Source: Melghirimyces algeriensis
Lineage (GTDB): Bacteria; Bacillota; Bacilli; Thermoactinomycetales; DSM-45169
Length of the DNA stretch: 64,000 nucleotides
Direction of reading: 5' to 3'
NCBI RefSeq assembly: GCF_900182565.1
Contig: NZ_FXTI01000014.1
Location: 1 to 64,000, forward strand
The notes below the pieces were generated by a model, which ran no database searches, was not told where the DNA came from, and saw nothing but the letters and a program-made list of their open reading frames with translations. Shown in pieces: positions 6,568 to 14,280 of the stretch. Numbering within the stretch: the stretch's first letter is position 1; each line of letters opens with the position of its first letter. The translations under genes were made by a program, and so were the position numbers.

Positions 6568-7667
6568 ACAATCGTCCCCCTATTCGTTAATTGTTCGCCC
6601 AACGACCTACCCAAGTACCACGCCACACGAGATGCAACGCCATTCCCTACGATCCGATATTGAGCAGAAAGACTAAGATCATCAGGCAATACGTACCAGT
6701 CTGGCACGGATTGGATACGCAAACATTCCCGGACAGTAAACCTTCTAGGAGATTGCGACGGATGAATCGGTTTACCGCTGTTATGGTGCGCTGTAATGGT
6801 CGCAGCCGTCTGCGACCATTTTTGAATACGATTTGATTGGTCATATTTATACCTAATGTACGGTTTCGGAGGCGTCCAATAGTGTTTCTTATTATGATTC
6901 GGATAATAGAGACCGTATGGAACTCCCTTATGCAACACTGCAGGTAGTGTCCGTGACGGCTCTTCCATCGTTACGGGGCGGTTTTTCCTTACGCTTGTAG
7001 GATTCCGCTCAAGAAAGGAGATTTGTTTTTCATTAAGTGGCACGCCTGGTTCCGGTAGATCCCCAATAACATCTCTTAATACCTGCGTCCGATAATCCTC
7101 CGGTTTTGGCTTCGGAAAGACAAAAGAAAAGCCGAGATCCTTTCGAATCCCGACGATGAATACCCGCTCTCGTTTTTGTGCGACGCCGTAATCCCAAGCG
7201 TTTATCAATTCCCAGCTAACCGTATAGCCTATTTCGTTAAACTTATCGATCAGTGCATCGAATGTATGTCGATGTCGTTTCCCGATTAGTCCCTTTACGT
7301 TCTCGAAAATGAATGCTTTCGGCTGCTTTTTCTCAATAATATTTAGATAGACATAAACTAACCGTCCATTCTTTCCCTTTTCCCCTGCGCCTTTGCCCCC
7401 AACAGAATAATCCTGGCAAGGCGGACCGCCTGCGATAATGTCCACGTCTGGTATCTCGTTAGGATCAATCATTTTAATGTCCGCATGTATAACATTTCCG
7501 CCCAAGTTGTAGCGATACGCTTGGATTGCGCGCTTGTCAAAGTCGTTTGCCCAAACAATATTAAAGCCGGACTCTTTTAGTCCGACCGCCATAAGACCGC
7601 CGCCGCAGAATAATTCTGCGGCGGCAAAACCGTTACTCGGTTGTGTTGGTGTTACGTTATAGTTCAT
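6564..7667 (-). CDS. DNA cytosine-C5 methyltransferase
   Basis: The complete enzyme (367 residues from ATG 7667) contains motif I AELFCGGGLMAVGLKESGF, the catalytic GGPPCQDYS, motif VI ENVKGL, motif VIII QKRERVFIVG, and motif X YRIVGNGVASRVAWYLG. ATG 7667 is chosen because a GGGGAGG site precedes it by 8 bp. The reading frame is open farther upstream to 7931 and encodes part of another cytosine methyltransferase, described separately. The enzyme probably protects phage DNA or controls expression. No partner nuclease other than the HNH protein upstream is present. Confidence 0.93.
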   Translation of the reverse strand: MNYNVTPTQPSNGFAAAELFCGGGLMAVGLKESGFNIVWANDFDKRAIQAYRYNLGGNVIHADIKMIDPNEIPDVDIIAGGPPCQDYSVGGKGAGEKGKNGRLVYVYLNIIEKKQPKAFIFENVKGLIGKRHRHTFDALIDKFNEIGYTVSWELINAWDYGVAQKRERVFIVGIRKDLGFSFVFPKPKPEDYRTQVLRDVIGDLPEPGVPLNEKQISFLERNPTSVRKNRPVTMEEPSRTLPAVLHKGVPYGLYYPNHNKKHYWTPPKPYIRYKYDQSNRIQKWSQTAATITAHHNSGKPIHPSQSPRRFTVRECLRIQSVPDWYVLPDDLSLSAQYRIVGNGVASRVAWYLGRSLGEQLTNRGTIV

Positions 7668-7931
7668 CGTATCAACCTCCCCGTCTAATTGACCAGGGTG
7701 TAACTGACAAGAAAGCTTCTGTAGTGGAGTAGAAGTAATTGTCCCCGCTGGTTCGTCCCAAGATCGTCGTCTCAGTCGGTTTGTACACCCACCACCTTGT
7801 GGAATTTTCCCATTCCAACATTTCAACTGTCCTTCCTCACTTAAGGTCCGCCAATTACCCCCAGGCGGGATTTTATAAGCGAAAGGTTCCTCGTCTTTTC
7901 GAAGTGAATATCCGTAATGGTTTGGTATCAT
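7668..7931 (-). pseudogene. C-terminal remnant of a second cytosine methyltransferase, fused in frame
   Basis: From ATG 7931, with GGAGG 7 bp before it, 88 codons run in frame into the complete methyltransferase. They encode FAYKIPPGGNWRTL, GGGCTNRLRRRSW and EPAGTITSTPLQK, which are the segments that come between motif VIII and motif IX in C5 methyltransferases, ending at HPGQLDGEVD where HP..(R)PLTVRE would follow. The start has a strong ribosome site, so a 455-residue fusion may really be made. It appears to be the residue of an older methyltransferase deleted between homologous ends. Alternatively it is an accessory target-recognition segment. Confidence 0.65.
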
Positions 7932-7932
7932 T

Positions 7933-8781
7933 TTACTGCCTCCATAACTCAATCGAGTTAACCCTATGATCTCGTTGCACCTCCTCCAAACTTCGCGGGT
8001 TCTCATACGCCCAATAAACAAAATCGCGGAACTCATCGACTGTTAAACCGTTTTGTTCCGCGAGATATTCTACCAGCGTATTAAACCGTTTTATGTCGAT
8101 CCGTTCCCGTACGCCATTTCGCTTAACCCACTCGAAAGGATTCATATCCCCTTTCGATGAATTAAGAAGACGACAAAGCGGATAAACATTTCCGATGACT
8201 GTACCTCCGTGACCCGTCTTCAGCGCTATAAAATGGTCAAGGGATATGTTATTCACGCCAGACAGGGCGCAACAATCGTTAAATTTTTCGTAACGGATAC
8301 CGTACCAGTCCGCAGCAGTAAGATCATACGATAGCGCCATTTTCATTGCACGCCGTCTGTTCCTATACGCCTGTAATCGATCCGGATTCAATCGTTTCCA
8401 ACTCGACTGTCTTGCGCTGCTACATTCGGTACAGTGTGTATCCAATTGATCACGGGTTGATTCGACGAAACGGTATTCCCTTCTTGATTTCCAAATACCA
8501 CAACAAGGACACCGTTTCCTTATACAGGTACCTCCCAACCACAGGCGGTCGGTCTCCCTTTTTCGCTTGCCTTCGTGCCCCTTTTTCTTCCGCTTTGCCA
8601 TACACGATCTGCAAACTGATTGCCTCCCACCTAATCCTTTTGACAGCCTCGCGTAATCGTCTAACGGGAGCATTCGGCGGCAGTCCCCGCATTGCTTAAC
8701 CGTTATATCCCCCGATTTATTGCGTAAGTGTGCAGCGCTTCGTCCTTTCGGCACAAATACTTCGTCTGTTGCGTGCTCCAA
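7933..8781 (-). CDS. Zinc-finger HNH endonuclease-like protein
   Basis: This 282-residue protein has three CxxC-type clusters in the N-terminal half (CGDCRRMLP, CRSCMAK, CPCCGIW, CTECSS), then an HNH-like core near residues 190-225: SLDHFIALKTGHGG, IGNVYPLCRLLNSSKG. The DH, N and N..K positions fit the beta-beta-alpha-metal fold. The C-terminal 70 residues are helical. Such proteins are homing-type or packaging-associated nucleases in phages. It lies directly upstream of the cytosine methyltransferase, so a nuclease/methylase pairing is possible but unproven. Confidence 0.75.
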   Translation of the reverse strand: MEHATDEVFVPKGRSAAHLRNKSGDITVKQCGDCRRMLPLDDYARLSKGLGGRQSVCRSCMAKRKKKGHEGKRKRETDRLWLGGTCIRKRCPCCGIWKSRREYRFVESTRDQLDTHCTECSSARQSSWKRLNPDRLQAYRNRRRAMKMALSYDLTAADWYGIRYEKFNDCCALSGVNNISLDHFIALKTGHGGTVIGNVYPLCRLLNSSKGDMNPFEWVKRNGVRERIDIKRFNTLVEYLAEQNGLTVDEFRDFVYWAYENPRSLEEVQRDHRVNSIELWRQ

Positions 8782-8887
8782 TAAAAACCGACCTCCCAGT
8801 TAATTTTCGAGAGGTCAGCCGTCTGTCTTCTTCGTCTTTCCCAATCGTCAGTCATCATCGTGACGACCAACCGTTCTTAATCAAATC

Positions 8888-8995
8888 TTAATCAAAATCA
8901 TCATGATTATCGTAATAGATCACGGTGAACATACATCCCAGAATAAAACCGATTAACAACCCGTAGAATAAACCGTCATTAAACGTAAGGATCAC
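8888..8995 (-). CDS. Tiny membrane protein, 35 residues
   Basis: GTG 8995 opens a frame with one hydrophobic segment, GLLIGFILGCMFTVIYY, and an acidic tail DNHDDFD. A GGAGGTGATGTG site is 15-20 bp upstream and fits better with an overlapping 9-codon frame, so the start is uncertain and a leader-peptide arrangement is possible. The hydrophobic segment supports a real single-pass protein. Confidence 0.4.
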   Translation of the reverse strand: MILTFNDGLFYGLLIGFILGCMFTVIYYDNHDDFD

Positions 8996-9031
8996 GTCGA
9001 TTAATCACATCACCTCCGTCCACCCTCCCAT

Positions 9032-9325
9032 TTAGCAAAATTTCGTAATCTTCATTCGTCCATAATTCTTCTTCCGGAATACTTTCGCAATCTTTTGGCA
9101 AGCGCGAACAAAAACATACCGAGCACTTAGCGAAAGCTCTACACCGTAATCCATCACGAGTTCCACAGCCGAAGCTTCTTCTGGAGTTAGGTTTGCTTGT
9201 TTGACTGCGGAGTGGAAATCGATAACAGCGTATTTCGCATCGATTCTATGATGTCTCCAGTCTCGAATAAACCGAATGACACCAGAGACTGACTCAACAT
9301 CGTAGTATTTTATAGTTTTTATCAT
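9032..9325 (-). CDS. Small sigma-region-4-like phage protein
   Basis: The 97-residue product (ATG 9325, GGAGG 9 bp upstream; the TTG at 9334 is less likely) contains the segment AVKQANLTPEEASAVELVMDYG followed by two more helices. This matches the spacing of the sigma-4-like regulator at 4274-4675. The gene is the first one behind a copy of the 42-bp phage promoter (9363-9404), 37 bp upstream, so it should belong to the regulon of the phage sigma factor. A regulatory DNA-binding role is inferred. Confidence 0.55.
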   Translation of the reverse strand: MIKTIKYYDVESVSGVIRFIRDWRHHRIDAKYAVIDFHSAVKQANLTPEEASAVELVMDYGVELSLSARYVFVRACQKIAKVFRKKNYGRMKITKFC

Positions 9326-9362
9326 CGTTAACAACCTCCATATACATATGGAACATAAAGTG

Positions 9363-9404
9363 CCTTCATTATCTTTATAGGGGAGATCAAAGAGGTTTCG
9401 CGCA
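9363..9404 (-). promoter_or_regulatory. Phage promoter-like 42-bp element, copy A
   Basis: Read on the minus strand it is TGCGCGAAACC, a variable stretch, then CTCCCCTATAAAGA and TAATGAAGG. Three other copies with identical spacing lie at 21299, 28814 and 35232. It ends 37 bp before the gene at 9325. The GC-rich left block and TATAAAG right block are about 19 bp apart, like the -35 and -10 boxes of an alternative sigma factor. Confidence 0.8.
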
Positions 9405-9499
9405 TTTTTAGCATAAAAATAAAGGGATAAGCTTACGCGAGATTATCCCGTTATAAACGATAATATTTTCGCTATTTTCCGACTAGATTCCCTGCTGTC

Positions 9500-9529
9500 T
9501 TGCACATAGCTTTTCGCTGAACGTATAAT
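9500..9529 (+). promoter_or_regulatory. Sigma-A promoter for plus-strand regulator gene
   Basis: TTGCAC (9500-9505), 18 bp, TATAAT (9524-9529) stands 54 bp before the ATG of the plus-strand gene at 9583. It uses the ordinary housekeeping consensus and points against the surrounding phage operons, as expected of a lysogeny-stage gene. Confidence 0.7.
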
Positions 9530-9582
9530 AGAACGTAACACCGTCGAAAATGATCGTGAACAAATTATAGGGAGGTGATCGA

Positions 9583-9987
9583 ATGCCCTTTGACGTGTTC
9601 GATGCATCCAGTAGCAAAAAGGGACGACCGTCAACGAACAAAATAGTCTCAATCGATAAAAACAAAAGGCTGTACATTAATAAACCACTACAGATGGAAT
9701 TAGGGTGTGTGAAAATACCCGTGAATCTTTACGTAGGTTACGACAAGGTAAATAAGCGTATCGGGATAGCGAAACCAGATGTCGTACGTATAACAGACAA
9801 GTCACCTATACGATTCGATGCCCGCGGATACGCTTCAGCACGTGGGTTTATTGACAAACACAAACTTCCTCACGATAAAACGTATCATTATATATTTGAT
9901 GGCCGTGAGGACGGGTGGCTGACATTTCGGTTATTTGGTTATACTGCACCCGACACGCGCCATATAGTTCGTACCACAGAAGAATAA
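9583..9987 (+). CDS. AbrB-like phage protein on the opposite strand
   Basis: This 134-residue product has a near-perfect ribosome site (GGGAGGTGATCGA) and its own promoter. Residues 12-45 (KKGRPSTNKIVSIDKNKRLYI) resemble the strand-rich AbrB/MazE DNA-binding pattern, with an AT-hook-like KKGRPS before it. The rest is not recognised. It is one of few rightward genes in the phage region and lies between two leftward operons, the usual place of a repressor or lysogeny regulator. Confidence in the gene is high, in the function low. Confidence 0.65.
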   Translation: MPFDVFDASSSKKGRPSTNKIVSIDKNKRLYINKPLQMELGCVKIPVNLYVGYDKVNKRIGIAKPDVVRITDKSPIRFDARGYASARGFIDKHKLPHDKTYHYIFDGREDGWLTFRLFGYTAPDTRHIVRTTEE

Positions 9988-10049
9988 TACAACTATATAA
10001 TACAAAATCCCCCGTATATGCATTATTTATGAAGAAAGTTACGGTATCA

Positions 10050-10328
10050 TCATCGAAAGCATCTTCGGGGGATTTTAAACATTGTTTTTGAGTTCGGGTG
10101 ACCTTTTCTCATAAATTCTACATTTGCTCCTAATTCCTTAGCTTCCTGGTCAGTTATAATTCTGTAGCAACTCTCCTTCACATAGATTTTCTCTCCTTTT
10201 TCCTTAATCATAGAAACACCCGAAATGGCGTCATCAAAATATCTAATGACAAAAATAATATCGCCCTCTTCGTAAGTCTCGTTTGGGCAGGTATCTGTAA
10301 CCAAAGCAAATACATAGGATTTCCCCAT
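10050..10328 (-). CDS. Phage protein of unknown function
   Basis: The 92-residue product begins MGKSYVFALVTDTCPNE and has the spaced motif GDIIFVIRYFDDAISGV, suggesting a small beta-barrel, and a basic C terminus. It starts 4 bp after the dNMP kinase gene and is clearly part of that operon. The 3' end contains GGGGGATTTT, which pairs with AAAATCCCCC after the rightward gene at 9987. No function assigned. Confidence 0.55.
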   Translation of the reverse strand: MGKSYVFALVTDTCPNETYEEGDIIFVIRYFDDAISGVSMIKEKGEKIYVKESCYRIITDQEAKELGANVEFMRKGHPNSKTMFKIPRRCFR

Positions 10329-10331
10329 ACA

Positions 10332-10874
10332 TCATCTCTCCTTCAGCTTAATATCACGAATAATATAATCTACCTGCTCCGCCATTCCCCGCCAGGTTCC
10401 ACCGTTATCAGTCTCGTAATCAACCTCGAAGGCATCCACGTATTTTTCCGTTTCGTGATTCAGCATATCTTCGTCAAACTTATCGCCCGACTCCCGGATT
10501 CGATCCAGCCGTACAGTATCCGGGCAGTTAACGCGAATGATAACGTATCCGTAATTACGGCAGTATTCGTATTCATTAGGTTGTCTTAAGTCGGTAATCA
10601 CGATGTTTCCCCGCTGATGATCACGTAGCAACCAGTCTTTAATCGAATGATCCAGCTTTTTAACCCACACGTCAGGATCGTATTCACGCATTTTTTGCCC
10701 TACGAATTGATAAAGCCCCCGGTCTTTTTCCGAGGGCTTTCCGAAAATAATATGAGCGATGTCCTTTAACGCGTCAGCAAAGGCGAACTCTGAGAATCGG
10801 TAATTTTCGCAAAGGTACGCGGCAACCGTTGATTTTCCGGATCGCATGCGTCCGGTCAATGCGATTTTAATCAT
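10332..10874 (-). CDS. Deoxynucleoside monophosphate kinase
   Basis: The 180-residue protein has a P-loop at the N terminus (ALTGRMRSGKSTVAAYL), FAFADALKDIA near residue 32, ITDLRQPNEYEYC near 92, and a lid region with DRIRESGDKF. This pattern belongs to phage deoxynucleotide monophosphate kinases (T4 gp1-like), which phosphorylate dNMPs to dNDPs. It fits with ThyX, two dUTPases and ribonucleotide reductase in the same region as a dNTP-supply set. It overlaps the small membrane protein gene upstream by 4 bp. Confidence 0.85.
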   Translation of the reverse strand: MIKIALTGRMRSGKSTVAAYLCENYRFSEFAFADALKDIAHIIFGKPSEKDRGLYQFVGQKMREYDPDVWVKKLDHSIKDWLLRDHQRGNIVITDLRQPNEYEYCRNYGYVIIRVNCPDTVRLDRIRESGDKFDEDMLNHETEKYVDAFEVDYETDNGGTWRGMAEQVDYIIRDIKLKER

Positions 10875-11086
10875 CTGTTAAACCTCCTTTTTTCTCTCCA
10901 TTCGTCCAACTCTTTAGATGCTTTTTGATACCACGAATCGTCCGCATACGAATCAATCAATCGCTGTACAGGCCCGTCTATTGTGTCCTTCAGAATTTGT
11001 CGCACTTCATTTAGCGCGCGGACATACGAGAATATCACGAATAGAAACACCGACAATATTAAAATGCATGCGACCGTGGGGATCAT
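10871..11086 (-). CDS. Small single-pass membrane protein
   Basis: This 71-residue protein has an N-terminal hydrophobic helix (VACILILSVFLFVIFSYV, residues 5-22) followed by an amphipathic, charged helix (EVRQILKDTIDGPVQRL). It is coupled to the kinase gene downstream through an ATGA overlap and lies 3 bp after thyX. An i-spanin or holin role cannot be claimed; nothing else about its job is visible. Confidence 0.6.
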   Translation of the reverse strand: MIPTVACILILSVFLFVIFSYVRALNEVRQILKDTIDGPVQRLIDSYADDSWYQKASKELDEWREKRRFNR

Positions 11087-11089
11087 TCG

Positions 11090-11857
11090 TCAAACCTCCT
11101 CGAAAAATTGTTCCGTCCAGGGGTCGGCTTCGATTACTTCCGCTCGGATCTGATCGGCTAGGTCAGCGATTTCCCACTGTGCCCCGCGCCCTTTCTTACG
11201 CTTGGAGTAAAAGTCGAGGATCGCACGCAGGTTTCCGGTCATAACGATATTACATGCGGCAGCATTCGGAAGGACGAAACGTGCGTCCTCCGCGGGAACT
11301 CCTCTCTCTCTTAACTTGTCGTACGACTCCTGCGCATTTTTCATCGCGCGTTTAAAAAGTTGCTTGGATAAAAAACTGTTAGGAGTCCCAAGCACAGACG
11401 GAGGCATCACATAATCAAACCCGCCCGTTCTATCGTCACTCCCGAATTTGACATACCGTTGACTCTGAACGCTGAAACTAAAAAAGCGATGACGGGTTAA
11501 TTGCGACAACGCTGACCGGGAGAGACCTTCGACTGCGAAATTATACGTCAAATGTTCAATCGTTGACGTATGCTTTGACCGCATAATATGACGAATCAGA
11601 CGGTCAGCTTCCGTCCCTACCTCTCCGTCCGTTGCACTGCGACCGAAATACTTGTCGCCTTCCTTTACGACGATTTCCGTCGGCTTATTTGCGGAGTAGC
11701 ATGTACGGATTGCTGTTAATGCGATGGCTTGCGCTTCCTTTTCCTCCGCTATATCCTCTACCACTTCACGTTTAGCCTCCGCCGCTAGCTTCTCCGCGAA
11801 CTTCTGCGAGATTTGGGTTTTACCGATCAGCATGACGTTCAGGTTTACTTCGCTCAT
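11090..11857 (-). CDS. thyX: Flavin-dependent thymidylate synthase
   Basis: The 255-residue protein contains the ThyX signature TRHRFFSFSVQSQRY (RHRX7S) near residue 115, STIEHLTYNFAVEG before it, and NIVMTGNLRAILDFYSKR near 210, including the substrate-binding arginines. It makes dTMP from dUMP using methylenetetrahydrofolate and FADH2. A roughly 35-residue charged stretch near residues 20-50 (EAKREVVEDIAEEKEAQ) is an unusual insert. It works downstream of the two dUTPases and the reductase, feeding the dNMP kinase two genes on. Confidence 0.95.
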   Translation of the reverse strand: MSEVNLNVMLIGKTQISQKFAEKLAAEAKREVVEDIAEEKEAQAIALTAIRTCYSANKPTEIVVKEGDKYFGRSATDGEVGTEADRLIRHIMRSKHTSTIEHLTYNFAVEGLSRSALSQLTRHRFFSFSVQSQRYVKFGSDDRTGGFDYVMPPSVLGTPNSFLSKQLFKRAMKNAQESYDKLRERGVPAEDARFVLPNAAACNIVMTGNLRAILDFYSKRKKGRGAQWEIADLADQIRAEVIEADPWTEQFFEEV

Positions 11858-11962
11858 TTATTCGTCCTCCCCTTTAACTAGCCATGCTTGCGCCTTTTGC
11901 TGCGTCTCCTCTTCGTGTTCAAACTCCAGAACTCTATTACCGAACGTCCATTTACGTCGCAT
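11858..11962 (-). CDS. Small acidic phage protein, 34 residues
   Basis: ATG 11962 follows GGAGGAGTAGGT and encodes MRRKWTFGNRVLEFE and a Glu/Gln-rich helix ending KGEDE. The stop lies next to the thyX start, so the two are probably coupled. Too short for family recognition. The strong ribosome site and tight packing support it. Confidence 0.55.
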   Translation of the reverse strand: MRRKWTFGNRVLEFEHEEETQQKAQAWLVKGEDE

Positions 11963-11964
11963 AC

Positions 11965-12123
11965 CTACTCCTCCTCACATTGTTTTCTAACGTCAATAAG
12001 CCATTCGTCCCTCTCCCGCGCCTTCTTTATCTGCGAGGAGTTTTCGAGTTCCCCTCGGATCGCCTGCACGTATTCCTCTGCCGTGATTTCCCCAGCGTAA
12101 TAACGTTCGATGAGTGTCGGCAA
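11965..12123 (-). CDS. Small phage protein, 52 residues, TTG start
   Basis: TTG 12123 lies 7 bp after AAGGAGG and encodes MPTLIERYYAGEITAEEYV. The frame is open farther to 12183 but that part is a terminator hairpin, so the TTG is preferred. Helical and charged; function unknown. Its leader (CCTTAAATCGTGAGAAATAAA on the plus strand) is nearly repeated at 14966-14990. Confidence 0.55.
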   Translation of the reverse strand: MPTLIERYYAGEITAEEYVQAIRGELENSSQIKKARERDEWLIDVRKQCEEE

Positions 12124-12146
12124 ATAGAACGCCTCCTTAAATCGTG

Positions 12147-12179
12147 AGAAATAAAAAAAGGGAGCCGACGATGGCTCCC
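12147..12179 (-). terminator. Rho-independent terminator, copy 1 of a repeated cassette
   Basis: On the minus strand GGGAGCC and GGCTCCC (12160-12166 with 12173-12179) form a 7-bp stem with 6-base loop, followed by CTTTTTTTATTTC. It ends the operon whose last gene stops at 12222. A near copy, including the following leader, is at 14976-15013. Confidence 0.85.
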
Positions 12180-12221
12180 GCAAGTGCGAACGATGCGATT
12201 AGGTATACAGTTTGCAAAACG

Positions 12222-12470
12222 TTATTCCTCCCGGAAAAAACGTTCGTCGATCTGCACCGCGCCCACCCCGTCGGTCACAACCGTGTCTATCAGGTCATGT
12301 CCGCGGTACAGGTCGACCAAAAAGTCGCCATCTCCGATTTTGGGTTTGGTCTGATACTCTTTACCGATCTGCTCAAAAACTCGCTCAGCGTCCTCCTTTG
12401 AGTCAAACTCGCACCCTACGACAAACTCAGTTTCGTTCCCGGAAACCCTATTGATTTCAATCGTCGTCAT
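12222..12470 (-). CDS. Small phage protein, 82 residues
   Basis: ATG 12470 is preferred over the upstream 12503 start because AAGGGAGAG lies 6 bp before it. The product begins MTTIEINRVSGNETEF and contains EDAERVFEQIGKEYQ and IGDGDFLVDLYRGHDLID, an alternating strand/helix pattern of a small globular domain. It is the last gene before a terminator. A weak promoter (TAGACG, 17 bp, TATAAC) precedes it. Function unknown. Confidence 0.55.
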   Translation of the reverse strand: MTTIEINRVSGNETEFVVGCEFDSKEDAERVFEQIGKEYQTKPKIGDGDFLVDLYRGHDLIDTVVTDGVGAVQIDERFFREE

Positions 12471-12558
12471 CGTAATCTCTCCCTTACGGTTTGTTATACA
12501 CATTGGTTGAAGTTACGTCTAGCCTAGTTACCTAGGCGTGCCTTTGTGCTATAATGAA

Positions 12559-12684
12559 TCATGAGCCAATAAATTTCTTAAACAGAGGGTCGATCGGTTG
12601 CCGCCGTTCGGCCTCTTCTTCTTCTTGCGGTTCCGAATCCGTCTTTATCTGCGGAAGCGGGTACCTGTATTCCGTATGCTTCAC
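12559..12684 (-). CDS. Small acidic protein, 41 residues, GTG start
   Basis: GTG 12684 follows GGAGGGC at a distance of 9-10 bp, overlapping the stop of the upstream gene. The product has a Glu-rich middle (EPQEEEEAERRQP) and ends DPLFKKFIGS. An ATG closer to the ribosome site gives only a 3-codon frame. No family is recognised. Confidence 0.45.
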   Translation of the reverse strand: MKHTEYRYPLPQIKTDSEPQEEEEAERRQPIDPLFKKFIGS

Positions 12685-12688
12685 CGTT

Positions 12689-13297
12689 TCATGCCCTCCT
12701 GACCTTTGGTGCGCTTTCCCACCTCTTCGCGATCTTCAAACACGTCTTACAGGTAATCTTCGGGGTATACGTCTGCCCTTCTCCGTCCCACCATTTCTCC
12801 TCATCATCCCACAGCCTCCCTGATCCAGCTTTGCAGAGAAACTCTCCCGCACTCCGTTTTAACCTTCCTTCCTTCAGGTCTTCCTGAATCAGGATGTGCT
12901 GCACTGTTCTCTTGTTTCTCCCGTCACCCCATGAGTTTTCAAGTAACCCGCCTTTAACAAGTTTAATTGCGGCTGTCCATTTAACGGGAACCTTGATTGA
13001 AGCGTTGAATTTTTCTGCTTCATCCCGTCTGCGGTTTAGAATATCCCTCCGTTCCCGTTCCTCTTTCTCTCGCATCTCTTTTATTTTCTTTTGTTCTTCT
13101 TCTATTTCTTTTTCTGTACTGAAGTAGATGAAGTCTAATGCCGTTATGTGTACCAATTCACCCGGATGTAAGTGAATATCGTCAGATGGATGGATGTCTA
13201 ATAATTCCCCTTCTAGTTCGACCGTGCGCGGACTGATCGCCGTTGCCTTGCAGTCTCCTCCTGAAACTCGATTAAGCCAGAATGGATTGATGTGCAT
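12689..13297 (-). CDS. Phage protein with coiled coil and CxxC, unknown
   Basis: This 202-residue protein starts at ATG 13297 (MHINPFWLNRVSGG), directly after the stop of a 19-codon leader frame. Residues about 65-105 form a charged coiled coil (EKEIEEEQKKIKEMREKEE); the C-terminal part has WGDGRNKRTVQHI and CKTCLKIAKRW, perhaps half of a zinc site. It is the first full gene behind a perfect sigma-A promoter at 13371-13399. Function unknown. Confidence 0.6.
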   Translation of the reverse strand: MHINPFWLNRVSGGDCKATAISPRTVELEGELLDIHPSDDIHLHPGELVHITALDFIYFSTEKEIEEEQKKIKEMREKEERERRDILNRRRDEAEKFNASIKVPVKWTAAIKLVKGGLLENSWGDGRNKRTVQHILIQEDLKEGRLKRSAGEFLCKAGSGRLWDDEEKWWDGEGQTYTPKITCKTCLKIAKRWESAPKVRRA

Positions 13298-13298
13298 A

Positions 13299-13358
13299 CT
13301 ACGGAGCCTCAACCTGTGCAATCCCCTTCTCCTCTCGGTAAATAAATATTGTTTTCAT
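13299..13358 (-). CDS. 19-residue leader ORF
   Basis: ATG 13358 is 8 bp after GGAG and encodes MKTIFIYREEKGIAQVEAP; its stop TAG is separated by one base from the ATG of the next gene (TAGTATG). The arrangement indicates translational coupling: ribosomes finishing the leader restart at 13297. The promoter at 13371-13399 lies immediately upstream, so this is the first translated item of the transcript. Confidence 0.5.
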   Translation of the reverse strand: MKTIFIYREEKGIAQVEAP

Positions 13359-13370
13359 GTTGTCAGCTCC

Positions 13371-13399
13371 ATATTACGATCAATTAACGATTATGTCAA
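13371..13399 (-). promoter_or_regulatory. Sigma-A promoter with flanking operator-like words
   Basis: On the minus strand TTGACA (13394-13399), 17 bp and TAATAT (13371-13376) make a near-consensus promoter for the leftward operon starting at 13358. TTAATCGTTAA words occur within and beside it and again at 4695-4720, suggesting one repressor controls both. Confidence 0.75.
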
Positions 13400-13445
13400 C
13401 GCATGATTTAACGATTAATCACCGCGTCCCGGTACTCCCAAAACC

Positions 13446-13652
13446 TCAGTCGTCTCTTTTCGTTTTGACGTTTTTAACTGTTTCATATACACCCCAAGCA
13501 ACGCCTAATGCGTAAACGCTTCGACAGTAAAAACTCAATTCCAATTTCCGTATCTCCTCTTCATCGAAATGAGCGCGCAAACGAGCCTTTGCTTCCGTTA
13601 CTCTCCGATCAGCTTCTCGTACTTTTTTCAGTGCTTCTTGTTCCGTAATCAT
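13446..13652 (-). CDS. Small helical phage protein
   Basis: This 68-residue protein starts MITEQEALKKVREADRR and is predicted from its heptad-like pattern to be mostly one or two helices, followed by a less charged middle (YALGVAWGVYETV). It starts 5 bp after the first dUTPase gene stop, so it belongs to that operon. No family recognised. Confidence 0.55.
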   Translation of the reverse strand: MITEQEALKKVREADRRVTEAKARLRAHFDEEEIRKLELSFYCRSVYALGVAWGVYETVKNVKTKRDD

Positions 13653-13656
13653 TCAC

Positions 13657-14280
13657 TCACACCCCCGTTGACCCGAAACCTCCGCCCCCTCTTTCCGTGT
13701 CGCTCAGTTCGTTAACCTCTTCGAAGTTTGCGTGCATGACGGGGGCGATAACGGCCTGTGCTACGCGGTCACCTTTGCGGATGATGTACGAAGGATCATG
13801 CGCATTGTCCGAATACCCGTCGATAACTACGAAACCACCCGCGGTAATGCCGTTACCATGAGTACCTTCAATCATATGCGCAAACAGTGTGTCACCGTGT
13901 TGCTCACTGGGACTTGCAGTATTCCCAAACATCATAAACACTTCGCCGCGATAATCCGCATCAATCGTACCAATCGAGTTCGGTAACCGAAGCGGAGTTC
14001 GTTTGGCAATCCCGCTCCGCATCCGAATCTGCATTTCGAATCCTTCCGGGATTTCAAACGCAAGCCCGGTCGGAATCAATTTCGCCTGTCCCGGCTCAAT
14101 AATTACGTCCTCCACTGCGACTAAATCAAAACCCGCAGCACCATTCGTAGCGTACTGCGGAAGCACTGCGTCAGGGTGAAGCCGTTTAACCTTTACGTTT
14201 ATGTCATAGCCGATAGGAACTCGTTGACCGTTCTTGTATTCGTGAGTACGCCCCAGGTCGTCATACATGTCGCTGAACAT
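13657..14280 (-). CDS. dut: dUTPase, first copy
   Basis: The 207-residue protein has trimeric dUTPase motifs: AAGFDLVAVED (1), RMRSGIAKR (2), IGTIDADYRGEV (3), RKGDRVAQAVI (4) and the P-loop-like RGGGGFGSTG (5). It hydrolyses dUTP to dUMP, the substrate of ThyX. Compared with ordinary 140-170-residue enzymes it has an N-terminal extension and a stretch of about 35 residues between motifs 3 and 4 that differs entirely from the second copy at 15024. All catalytic motifs are intact. Confidence 0.95.
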   Translation of the reverse strand: MFSDMYDDLGRTHEYKNGQRVPIGYDINVKVKRLHPDAVLPQYATNGAAGFDLVAVEDVIIEPGQAKLIPTGLAFEIPEGFEMQIRMRSGIAKRTPLRLPNSIGTIDADYRGEVFMMFGNTASPSEQHGDTLFAHMIEGTHGNGITAGGFVVIDGYSDNAHDPSYIIRKGDRVAQAVIAPVMHANFEEVNELSDTERGGGGFGSTGV

